Below, piece by piece: positions 1 to 5,055 of a stretch of DNA of 5,055 nucleotides. How positions within the stretch are numbered: position 1 is the stretch's first letter; every line of letters begins with the position of its first letter. The notes under the pieces were generated by a model. The model was given only the letters and a program-made list of their open reading frames with translations, was not told where the DNA came from and did no database searches. A program made the translations under genes and the position numbers. The DNA is from Chlorobium sp. (GTDB lineage Bacteria; Bacteroidota; Chlorobiia; Chlorobiales; Chlorobiaceae): contig JAPHUN010000291.1 of NCBI GenBank assembly GCA_026193435.1, forward strand, positions 1 through 5,055, written 5' to 3'.

Positions 1-1
1 A

Positions 2-76
2 TCGCACATTCACGGACTTTTCGGAAGATCCGGTGTATACATCGACGCTCTCGGCGTTATTCTCTCGACTCCGTAA
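2..76 (+). CDS. C-terminal end of a probable jacalin-like lectin domain protein (5' partial)
   Basis: Frame 2 of the plus strand is open from the left edge to a TAA at 74-76. It gives 24 residues ending GLFGRSGVYIDALGVILSTP. The pattern G-x-x-G-R-S-G-x-Y-I-D-A-hydrophobic-G-V near a C-terminus is the closing strand motif of jacalin-type beta-prism lectin domains, where this GxxxD-type loop helps bind sugar. Only the tail is visible, so the rest of the protein, any signal peptide and any partner domains are unknown. It is convergent with bioA (118 bases between the two stops) and belongs to a different transcription unit. A strong hairpin follows the stop. Coding is supported by the motif and by the frame ending cleanly before the hairpin. 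The lectin assignment rests on one short motif and is only moderately sure. Confidence 0.55.
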   Translation, partial: SHIHGLFGRSGVYIDALGVILSTP

Positions 77-97
77 TGCCTGCGTAGAAACCCGATC

Positions 98-122
98 CCT
101 GTCTCCGGTCTCCGGAGACAGG
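98..122. terminator. Hairpin between convergent genes, probable terminator
   Basis: CCTGTCTCCGG (98-108) and CCGGAGACAGG (112-122) form a perfect 11-bp GC-rich stem with a 3-base loop. On the plus strand it is followed by TCATTTTC, a short imperfect T-run, so it best fits a terminator for the plus-strand gene ending at 76. On the minus strand the following bases (GGGTTTCTAC) are a poor T-tract. It may still act on the bioA transcript, as hairpins between convergent genes often serve both. The stem contains a 12-base self-complementary stretch (108-119), so an alternative fold exists. Confidence 0.6.
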
Positions 123-193
123 TCATTTTCAAAAAGATGTCCACCGGCAGACAGCGCCTCTTCAACAGAGTATAGACCTGCTTCACGGCCCTT

Positions 194-1498
194 TCATCCG
201 CTTCTCTTATCATGCTGTATAGAGGCTATCACCTCACAGACCGCATCGGTCAGGACATGCAGCTCCTCCGTTGAAATGATGTACGGGGGCATGAGATACA
301 CCAGCCTGCCGAACGGTCGCACCCATACCCCTTTTTCAACAAAGCGCTTCTGGATGACCGCCATATCGACCGGCTCTTCAAGCTCGGCAACCCCGATTGC
401 TCCCAGTACGCGAACATCCGCAATGCCCGGAACGCTCCTGCAGGGTTCAAGCCCTGAAGCGAGTTGCGCTTCGATAGCGCGCACAGACTTCATCCAGTCA
501 CTTTCGGCAAGCAGATCAATGCTTGCCGATGCGACAGCACATGCAAGCGGGTTGGCCATAAACGTCGGGCCGTGCATAAACACTCCTGGCTCCGCGTTTG
601 AAATAACCCCTGAAACATCCCCGTTTGTCAGCGTTGCCGCGAGAGTCATGTAACCGCCGGTCAGTGCCTTTCCTATACAGAGAATGTCAGGGACGACGTC
701 GGCATGCTCAAGGGCGAACATTTTTCCTGTCCGTCCGAAACCGGTTGCGATTTCATCGAAAATCAGAAGCAGGTCATACCGGTCACACAGTTCCCGGACA
801 CGAACAAGATAACCCGGCGAGTAGAAGCGCATACCCCCTGCGCCCTGGACAACCGGTTCGAGAATCACAGCGGCGATCTCGCGATGATGCATCTCCACCT
901 GTTGTCTGAAATCACCGATCGAATCGTCATTCCACACATCATGAAAACCGCAAGCAGGCGCTTCGGCAAAAAGCTGTTGCGGTAAAACCCCGCTGAAAAG
1001 CCCATGCATTCCGGTCACAGGGTCACAGATCGACATAGCGGCAAAGGTGTCCCCGTGATAGCCCGATCGGACAGTCAGGAGACGATTTTTTTGGGGGCGT
1101 CCGGCCGCATGGTGATATTGCAGAGCCATCTTAATGGCAACCTCTACCGAAACCGAACCGGAGTCACTGAAAAACACTTTCTGCAAAGGCCCGGGAGTCA
1201 GATCGACGAGCTTTTCTGCAAGACGTACAGCAGGTTCATGGGTGAACCCTCCGAACATCACATGGCTCATCTTCTCAAGCTGTTTACGAACAGCTTCGTT
1301 CAATACCGGATGGTTATAACCGTGTATCGCCGCCCACCATGAAGACATGCCGTCAATAAGCCTCCGGCCATCCTCAAGCTCTATGCGCACCCCTGAAGCC
1401 CCTTTTACAGGATAGACAGGAAGCGGATCACGCATGGAGGTATAGGGATGCCAGATATGCTCCCTGTCAAAGTCAAGTGATTGCGAATTATCTTTCAT
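194..1498 (-). CDS. bioA: Adenosylmethionine-8-amino-7-oxononanoate aminotransferase (DAPA synthase)
   Basis: This cytoplasmic, PLP-dependent class III aminotransferase converts KAPA to 7,8-diaminononanoate in biotin synthesis. In this family S-adenosylmethionine is normally the amino donor. The 434-residue product matches the usual ~430. Visible hallmarks are WHPYTSM (16-22), [16 protein letters not shown] (49-64, substrate-pocket tryptophans), the phosphate-binding [10 protein letters not shown] (112-121), SGYHGD (145-150), [12 protein letters not shown] (247-258, with the PLP-ring Asp at 248), the Schiff-base lysine in GKALTGG (K277), [13 protein letters not shown] (309-321) and [14 protein letters not shown] (393-406). 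The ATG overlaps the bioD stop as ATGA. Only a weak GGGA precedes it, so translation is probably coupled to bioD. It is the last gene of the operon. The function is very secure; the use of SAM rather than lysine as donor is inferred from overall resemblance to BioA. Confidence 0.97.
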   Translation of the reverse strand: MKDNSQSLDFDREHIWHPYTSMRDPLPVYPVKGASGVRIELEDGRRLIDGMSSWWAAIHGYNHPVLNEAVRKQLEKMSHVMFGGFTHEPAVRLAEKLVDLTPGPLQKVFFSDSGSVSVEVAIKMALQYHHAAGRPQKNRLLTVRSGYHGDTFAAMSICDPVTGMHGLFSGVLPQQLFAEAPACGFHDVWNDDSIGDFRQQVEMHHREIAAVILEPVVQGAGGMRFYSPGYLVRVRELCDRYDLLLIFDEIATGFGRTGKMFALEHADVVPDILCIGKALTGGYMTLAATLTNGDVSGVISNAEPGVFMHGPTFMANPLACAVASASIDLLAESDWMKSVRAIEAQLASGLEPCRSVPGIADVRVLGAIGVAELEEPVDMAVIQKRFVEKGVWVRPFGRLVYLMPPYIISTEELHVLTDAVCEVIASIQHDKRSG

Positions 1499-2202
1499 GA
1501 TCCCGCTGCGTTTCCTTCCAGAAGAACCTCGACATCGGCAGGGTTGAACGTCCCCCCGACCGCATCCAGATCAGGCATATCGACTACCGGACAGAGGTAA
1601 CCGTACTCCCTGAGACTGCGACAGAAGACCTGTCGTGTGTCCTGGGCAATAGTGCTGTCGATATCGCCGTAAAGATTGTACAGCAGGCCGTTGAGCCGAA
1701 GTCCCCTCTTCCGGCATGCCTCTATAGAGAGCAGCGTGTGGTTGATACTTCCAAGACGGGCTGAAGTCACAAGAATGAGTGGATAGCCTTTTTCTTTCAG
1801 ATAATCGGCAAACAGCAGCGACTCACGCAACGGCACAAGCAGGCCGCCCGCCCCTTCAAGCAGAACAGTGTCGAAAGTTTCCTGAAGCCTGCTGGTAGCA
1901 TCGCTGATGACCGAAACGTCAACCGTTCGATTGTCCATTCCGGCAGCAAGGTGAGGCGAGGCCGGATAGCTGAAAACATAGGGGCAGGTGGTTCCGTCAC
2001 GATCGACATCCTGCAACGGCATTCCCATGATCTCGCGATGCAGAAGAATATCCTCCGAAACCTCATGGCAACCGGTCTGAACCACTTTCTGGGTAATGAC
2101 CCGAATGCCGGACTCAAGCAGTGAACGCGCCAGAAGACCGGTAGCAACACTCTTTCCGATTCCGGTATCAATCCCTGCTATTGCAATGACCTTTCCATTC
2201 AC
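1495..2202 (-). CDS. bioD: ATP-dependent dethiobiotin synthetase
   Basis: This cytoplasmic enzyme closes the ureido ring of dethiobiotin from 7,8-diaminononanoate, CO2 and ATP. The 235-residue product is close to the usual ~225. It opens with a modified P-loop, GIDTGIGKS (10-18, catalytic-type K17), where most relatives have GTDTxVGKT. Other family signatures are KVVQTG (39-44; the usual KPVxxG Lys is K39), [13 protein letters not shown] (75-87, diaminononanoate region), [12 protein letters not shown] (114-125, with the metal/substrate Glu at 116) and [18 protein letters not shown]. Translation starts at a GTG (2200-2202). The ATG one base downstream is out of frame. An AGGAGG lies 10 bases upstream. 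Its stop overlaps the bioA start by 4 bases. It is separated from bioC by 72 bases of purine-rich repeat. Substitutions in the P-loop are conservative, so activity is expected. Confidence 0.96.
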   Translation of the reverse strand: MNGKVIAIAGIDTGIGKSVATGLLARSLLESGIRVITQKVVQTGCHEVSEDILLHREIMGMPLQDVDRDGTTCPYVFSYPASPHLAAGMDNRTVDVSVISDATSRLQETFDTVLLEGAGGLLVPLRESLLFADYLKEKGYPLILVTSARLGSINHTLLSIEACRKRGLRLNGLLYNLYGDIDSTIAQDTRQVFCRSLREYGYLCPVVDMPDLDAVGGTFNPADVEVLLEGNAAGS

Positions 2203-2212
2203 GGTCGATATG

Positions 2213-2218
2213 CCTCCT
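2213..2218 (-). promoter_or_regulatory. Ribosome binding site of bioD
   Basis: AGGAGG on the minus strand (inside AAAGGAGG) lies 10 bases upstream of the GTG at 2202. It is the only strong Shine-Dalgarno match here and supports the non-ATG start. The spacing is slightly long. The site sits at the downstream end of a purine-rich repeat, which itself contains other AAAGG/GGAG-like words, so it may be partly derived from that repeat. Confidence 0.7.
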
Positions 2219-2286
2219 TTTGCTCTTTTCTCTTCACTTTTGATTTTTCACTTTTGCCTTTTGCCCTTTTCACTTTATTCTTCTCC
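2213..2286 (-). repeat. Degenerate purine-rich tandem repeat in the bioC-bioD spacer
   Basis: On the coding (minus) strand this stretch is almost all A and G, built from variants of AAAAGTGAA, AAAAGGCAAAAG and AAAAGGGC. On the plus strand TCACTTTTG occurs exactly at 2234-2242 and 2248-2256, CCTTTTGCC follows at 2257-2265, and a partial CACTTTA begins at 2271. The array fills the 72-base gap and runs into the last codons of bioC (KRKGEE). No stable hairpin or open frame of interest is seen. Imperfect short-period arrays of this kind are recalled from spacers in Chlorobi and some other bacteria. No role is known to me. Confidence 0.65.
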
Positions 2287-3060
2287 TTTTCTTTTGAATA
2301 CACAAAAAATCGGATGATAGGTCAGATGAACGCCAGAACTTGAGGAATACGATGAGCGATAACGCTCGACAAACCTTCGATGACGGGTTTTCGTCCATTT
2401 CTCACGGGAAAGTCCATTGACGCCTGTCCGGCTGATATGCCGCAGCACCTCTTCAGGACTTCTGAAATCAAGCCTCCTGACCTCCTCATGCGACGTAATC
2501 GGCGTAAACAGGGAATCAGCCATCCCGCTAAGCTCTTCAAGATCGTAATAGTTGAGAGCATGAGGTTCAAGGGAGCTGATCTCGAGCATGTTCCTTTTTC
2601 CGAACGTGCTGAAGGCGAGTAACCCTCCCGGTCTCAGAGCCACCGACATCTTCCGGAAAAAAGAGGGCAGGTCGACAAGCCACTGAACGGTCGCGTTGGA
2701 CGCTGCCAGGTCCAGTCGGTCGGGCAGCCCCTGACAACGCTCAATATCTCCGGCAATGAATGAAACCTCCCGAACACCGTGTTTCAATGCAATCCCGCTG
2801 ACAATCTCACCGCTCTCACGAACCAGATCGTTTGCCACATAGCTTCCGGCATAACAGCGGGACAGCAGTGCTTCGGAAAACGCGCCTGAACCGGAACCTA
2901 TTTCCAGAACTCGCTCAAATGAAGGTTTGACACCGTTGCCGCAAATCATACCGGCAAGGTCAGACGCCATGCTCTCCTGAATGACAGCGTAACGGCGATA
3001 ACCGCTTAAACGCCTGGCAAAACGCTGCCGGATCAACTCCTTGTTCAGTGATCCATGCAT
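2275..3060 (-). CDS. bioC: Malonyl-ACP O-methyltransferase
   Basis: This cytoplasmic SAM-dependent class I methyltransferase methylates the free carboxyl of malonyl-ACP, so that the fatty-acid machinery can extend it to pimeloyl-ACP methyl ester. From the ATG at 3060 it is 261 residues, near the usual ~250-280. Motif I is VLEIGSGSGAFSEAL (51-65, SAM binding). NDL (78-80) marks the acidic end of strand 2, and GDIE (104-107) precedes the post-motif region. SNATVQWL (121-128) and LRPGGLLAFSTFG (142-154) are characteristic BioC stretches, as is the C-terminal HLTYHPIFCVFKRK. The N-terminal FARRLSGYRRYAVIQESMASDL also fits. A GTG two codons upstream (3066) is in frame, but a GGAGG lies 7 bases before the ATG and only 1 base before the GTG, which decides for the ATG. 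The start lies inside the 3' end of bioG (16-base overlap), suggesting coupled translation with its pathway partner. Confidence 0.95.
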   Translation of the reverse strand: MHGSLNKELIRQRFARRLSGYRRYAVIQESMASDLAGMICGNGVKPSFERVLEIGSGSGAFSEALLSRCYAGSYVANDLVRESGEIVSGIALKHGVREVSFIAGDIERCQGLPDRLDLAASNATVQWLVDLPSFFRKMSVALRPGGLLAFSTFGKRNMLEISSLEPHALNYYDLEELSGMADSLFTPITSHEEVRRLDFRSPEEVLRHISRTGVNGLSREKWTKTRHRRFVERYRSSYSSSSGVHLTYHPIFCVFKRKGEE

Positions 3061-3833
3061 GAGCACACCTCCGACCAGCTGGTATAAGAGAAAAATGGAA
3101 AATGCGGCATCTCCTCAGAGATGCTGTACTCCAGATCACGCCAGGCTGATGTCTGGGCCTTCGGAGAAAATATCATGTCACGCCCGCCGATAAGCGCGTG
3201 CGTATAGCTCCAGGAAGAGGGTTGCGGCAGAGTATCCTCTTCAACATGCTGCTGTATCGAGGCAAGCTCCTCTTTCTGGTCAAGAGCGCTTCTCTCAGGA
3301 GAAACAGCCATGAATCGATGAAACAGAGAAGAGCTCCCGCATATCCTCCGTATGAAACGAGTCCTGTTCTCCTCGTTATAGTTGTCAAGGGTCTGAGCGA
3401 ATATGGCAGGAGCAATACCCTCCTCACTGCTGATCGGGTTCAATGTGCCGTTTATTGCAAGGGCACGGCCGATACCGGAAAGCCCTGCTTTCTGCGCCGC
3501 CCAAACCCCAAGCGACCATGCGACGAGAATGCGCTCACCATAGCTCGCGATGGTGTCGAGAACATCTTGAGGTATGAGAAGAGAACGGTAATCGTAACAA
3601 AGCAGTACATCATACCCGAAACCCGCAGGCGTATTGGACTGGAGATATTCGGCGATGCCTCCGTCCATTCCCCATCCATTGAAGAAGAGCAGCAGACGAT
3701 CATTGCCTCTATTTTGTATCCAGCGAGTAATCAATGTTTCAGTGTTGAGCTGTTGAGTTGTTGAATTGTTTATTTTTTGGACTGACAAGCCGGACTTGAT
3801 CCAACATCCATGACAAGCCGTTTTTTCGGTCAC
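3045..3833 (-). CDS. bioG: Pimeloyl-ACP methyl ester esterase, BioG type
   Basis: This alpha/beta-hydrolase cleaves the methyl ester of pimeloyl-ACP methyl ester, ending the BioC-initiated part of the pathway. It stands in for BioH. Family features are LLLFFNGWGMD (oxyanion-side strand and Trp), LLCYDYRSL, the nucleophile elbow VAWSLGVWAA, INGT, FxRRICG, GGRDMIFSP and EMPHFPF. The likely triad is Ser in WSLGVW, Asp in RDMIF and His in MPHFP. The C-terminus SWSEVCSCMDH resembles known BioG ends. The start is uncertain. GTG 3831-3833 has AAGGAG 5 bases upstream and gives 262 residues (triad S107, D219, H244). TTG 3732-3734 has no Shine-Dalgarno site but matches the family's N-terminus and length (229 residues; S74, D186, H211). 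The ATG at 3873-3875 lies in a repeat and is unlikely. The extra 33 residues from the GTG are translated repeat sequence. The product is secure; the start is not. Confidence 0.9.
   Translation of the reverse strand: MTEKTACHGCWIKSGLSVQKINNSTTQQLNTETLITRWIQNRGNDRLLLFFNGWGMDGGIAEYLQSNTPAGFGYDVLLCYDYRSLLIPQDVLDTIASYGERILVAWSLGVWAAQKAGLSGIGRALAINGTLNPISSEEGIAPAIFAQTLDNYNEENRTRFIRRICGSSSLFHRFMAVSPERSALDQKEELASIQQHVEEDTLPQPSSWSYTHALIGGRDMIFSPKAQTSAWRDLEYSISEEMPHFPFFSYTSWSEVCSCMDH
3068..3072 (-). promoter_or_regulatory. Ribosome binding site of bioC
   Basis: GGAGG on the minus strand with a 7-base spacer (TGTGCTC) to the ATG at 3058-3060. It lies within the bioG coding sequence, and it favours this ATG over the in-frame GTG at 3066. 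Confidence 0.75.
3745..3768. repeat. Three-unit octamer tandem repeat
   Basis: On the plus strand TTGAGCTG, TTGAGTTG and TTGAATTG follow directly (consensus TTGARYTG), then decay into TTTATTTTTT. Read on the coding strand in the bioG frame it yields the low-complexity peptide NNSTTQQLN. It sits just upstream of the TTG that matches the normal BioG N-terminus, and inside the longer GTG-initiated frame. The unit is not a multiple of three. Confidence 0.65.
3783..3820 (+). repeat. Dispersed palindromic repeat, degenerate copy A with partial second copy
   Basis: Positions 3784-3810 match copy B (3852-3878) at 23 of 27 bases, including an uninterrupted GCCGGACTTGATCC core. The inner palindrome is broken here (GCCGGA against TCCAAC). 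The 10-mer TGACAAGCCG at 3783-3792 recurs exactly at 3811-3820, as if a second unit began 28 bases later and was truncated. The copy lies within the open frame leading into bioG, where it is read as HGCWIKSGLS. Confidence 0.7.
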
Positions 3834-3838
3834 GCCTT

Positions 3839-3844
3839 CTCCTT
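3839..3844 (-). promoter_or_regulatory. Candidate ribosome binding site of bioG
   Basis: AAGGAG on the minus strand, 5 bases before the GTG at 3831-3833. It is the best Shine-Dalgarno match in the bioF-bioG spacer, lying between repeat copies A and B. No comparable site precedes the TTG at 3734. It supports the longer BioG, unless the repeats between it and the conserved coding region have separated it from the start now used. Confidence 0.5.
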
Positions 3845-3851
3845 TCCCACA

Positions 3852-3929
3852 GTCATGCCGGACTTGATCCGGCATCCATAGCGTTTATCAATACATCTTA
3901 TGGATCTCCGGGTCAAGCCCGAAGATGAC
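3852..3929. repeat. Inverted pair of dispersed palindromic repeats (copies B and C)
   Basis: Copy B (3852-3880, plus orientation) contains a perfect 8-bp palindrome, ATGCCGGA (3855-3862) and TCCGGCAT (3868-3875), around CTTGA. Copy C (3901-3929) is the same element in reverse orientation, with small insertions (core GGCTTGACCCGG on the minus strand) and the same GTCAT and ATCCA ends. Eighteen to twenty bases separate them. The whole unit can fold into either two small hairpins or one long imperfect one in the bio transcript. Translations such as PDQVRHD and RVKPEDD from such elements are familiar from spurious ORFs in many bacterial genomes, so this is probably a multi-copy intergenic family. 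Confidence 0.75.
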
Positions 3930-3960
3930 TCATTGAGAAAATCGCATACAGTCTCCACAT

Positions 3961-5055
3961 TCAAAACCATGATTTCTCCCCAGTGCCCACTGCCCGATTC
4001 AGTATCTCCGGAATCCCTGCAATATCTTCCCACCGTATATCCGCACGTAGTGAAAAACGGATTCTTGCTGTGTTTTCCGGCACCGTCGGCGGACGAACGG
4101 GCAGAGCGAGAAAACCGGAATCACGCAGGACTGTTGCTGCACGAACCGCATCCCGGTTCCCGCCTATAATCACAGGAACGATCTGGCTTTCCCCGGCGGT
4201 CTGCAAACCATGTTCTTTCAAAGCCTCACGAAACCTTGCGGCGAGGGAATGGAGGTGATGACGGCTCTCACTCATTGTCCGCTGCCGCTCCAGGACCTTT
4301 TTGCTCCAGCCGAGCACCAGGGGAGGCAGGGCGGTCGTAAAAATAAGGGATCGCATGGTGTTGACGAGGTAATCACGGATCATGCTGTCCATTACTCCGT
4401 AGGCTCCGGCAGAAGCAAACGCTTTACCGAACGTCCCTATCACCATATCAATGGACTCCCCGCATCCCGATGCCTCACACAGACCCTGCCCCGTATCACC
4501 GAATGCCCCAACCCCATGCGCCTCATCCACAATCAGGAAAGCTCCGTAACGATCTCTGAGCTCACAAAGCCTCTGCAGATCAGCCAGATCTCCGTCCATG
4601 CTGAATACCGATTCGGTCACGATAAACATCTGCCGATAGCTTCCCCTGCTCCCCTCCAGCAGCTCTTCGAGGTGGTCGTAGTCAAGATGTCTGAATCGTT
4701 TGAACGCCGCGTCTGCAATCCTGCATCCGTCGATAATACTTGCATGGTTCCGCTTGTCACAAAAAATCAGATCATGCCGTGAGGCCAGAGCGGGAAGAAT
4801 TCCGACATTTGCATGGTATCCGCTGTTGAACACCAGTCCGGCTTGCCTGCCGTACCATGAAGCGAGAGACTCTTCAAGCTCTGTATAAAGCCGGTGGTTT
4901 CCTGTAAGCAGTCTCGATGAGGAACTGGTCATGCTGAACCTGTCGCTGTCGCTCCCTGGCTTGAACGCAAGAAGATAGTCCCCACGAAGCTGCCCGTCAT
5001 CACCCAGGCCGAGGTAGTCGTTCGAAGAAAGATTCAGCAGCATCTTTCCTTCAGA
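3961..5055 (-). CDS. bioF: 8-amino-7-oxononanoate synthase (KAPA synthase), N-terminus beyond the window
   Basis: This PLP-dependent alpha-oxoamine synthase condenses pimeloyl-ACP (or pimeloyl-CoA) with L-alanine to give KAPA, CO2 and the free carrier. The frame is open to the right edge, where SEGK precedes MLLNLSSNDYLGL. In BioF this (N-F/L-S-S-N-D-Y-L-G-L) motif lies roughly 40 residues in, so the gene should begin outside the window and the ATG at 5041-5043 is internal. Counting from that Met, SRLLTGNH (43-50), the PLP-stacking His in KRNHASIIDG (H100), TESVFSMDGD (143-152), VDEAHGVGAFG (172-182; Asp 173 and His 176), GTFGKAFASAGA with the Schiff-base lysine (K207) and RPPTVPENTARIRFSL (317-332) are all present. 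Stop is TGA at 3961. It is the most upstream visible gene of the operon. 2-amino-3-ketobutyrate CoA ligase is a related family, but the biotin neighbours settle the assignment. Confidence 0.95.
   Translation of the reverse strand, partial: SEGKMLLNLSSNDYLGLGDDGQLRGDYLLAFKPGSDSDRFSMTSSSSRLLTGNHRLYTELEESLASWYGRQAGLVFNSGYHANVGILPALASRHDLIFCDKRNHASIIDGCRIADAAFKRFRHLDYDHLEELLEGSRGSYRQMFIVTESVFSMDGDLADLQRLCELRDRYGAFLIVDEAHGVGAFGDTGQGLCEASGCGESIDMVIGTFGKAFASAGAYGVMDSMIRDYLVNTMRSLIFTTALPPLVLGWSKKVLERQRTMSESRHHLHSLAARFREALKEHGLQTAGESQIVPVIIGGNRDAVRAATVLRDSGFLALPVRPPTVPENTARIRFSLRADIRWEDIAGIPEILNRAVGTGEKSWF

Noticed and set aside
131..153. Weak hairpin followed by TTTTT on the minus strand, a possible bioA terminator
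   Set aside because: The stem has about six pairs including two G-T wobbles and would be marginally stable. The hairpin at 98-122 is far stronger.
10..213. Minus-strand 67-codon frame downstream of bioA
   Set aside because: It overlaps the bioA end, reads through the hairpin and the antisense of the lectin tail, and has an unremarkable basic composition with no family motif or ribosome binding site.
33..653. Long plus-strand frame (206 codons) over the end of bioA
   Set aside because: Antisense shadow of bioA, Ser/Thr-rich as expected from the complementary reading of a real gene, with no recognisable domain. The lectin tail ends in a different frame at 76.
3198..3764. Plus-strand frame of 188 codons opposite bioG
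   Set aside because: Lies entirely antisense to a well-supported bioG and its repeat leader, with no motif.
3890..3916. Possible internal promoter (TTGACC, 17-base spacer, TATTGA) on the minus strand
   Set aside because: The -35-like word is part of repeat copy C and the -10-like word matches only three of six consensus bases.
4210..4782. Plus-strand frame of 190 codons opposite bioF
   Set aside because: Antisense to conserved bioF catalytic motifs, with no domain or ribosome binding site.
5041..5043. ATG as the bioF start
   Set aside because: The preceding bases (GAAGGAAAG) look like a ribosome binding site, but the spacing is only about 3 bases and the open frame continues upstream. Starting here would remove the roughly 40-residue N-terminal segment that BioF proteins have before the SSNDYLGL motif.

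Overview
The window is almost entirely a biotin-synthesis operon read on the minus strand. In transcription order (right to left) it runs bioF (cut by the right edge), bioG, bioC, bioD, bioA. Together these cover the late pathway. BioC methylates malonyl-ACP to disguise it for fatty-acid elongation. BioG removes the methyl group from pimeloyl-ACP methyl ester. BioF makes 8-amino-7-oxononanoate (KAPA), BioA converts it to 7,8-diaminononanoate (DAPA), and BioD closes the ureido ring to give dethiobiotin. The last enzyme, biotin synthase (BioB), is not in the window and may lie beyond the right edge, upstream of bioF, where the operon promoter must also be.

The genes are tightly packed except at two places. 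bioG/bioC overlap, and bioD/bioA share an ATGA stop-start. The bioF-bioG junction (about 3735-3960) carries several copies of a short palindromic repeat and an octamer tract. The bioC-bioD junction (about 2213-2286) is a degenerate, purine-rich tandem repeat. Both junctions look like repeat-invaded spacers inside an otherwise ordinary operon.

At the left edge, the last 24 codons of a plus-strand gene end at position 76. They look like the C-terminal motif of a jacalin-type lectin domain. This gene is convergent with bioA, and a perfect 11-bp hairpin (98-122) sits between the two.

Organism: the gene set (BioG rather than BioH as esterase), the moderate G+C and the repeat-laden spacers fit a green sulfur bacterium (Chlorobiaceae). 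This is inference from recall of similar operons, not a database match. I found no RNA gene, CRISPR array, insertion sequence or wholly new system. The most unusual feature is the repeat invasion around the start of bioG.
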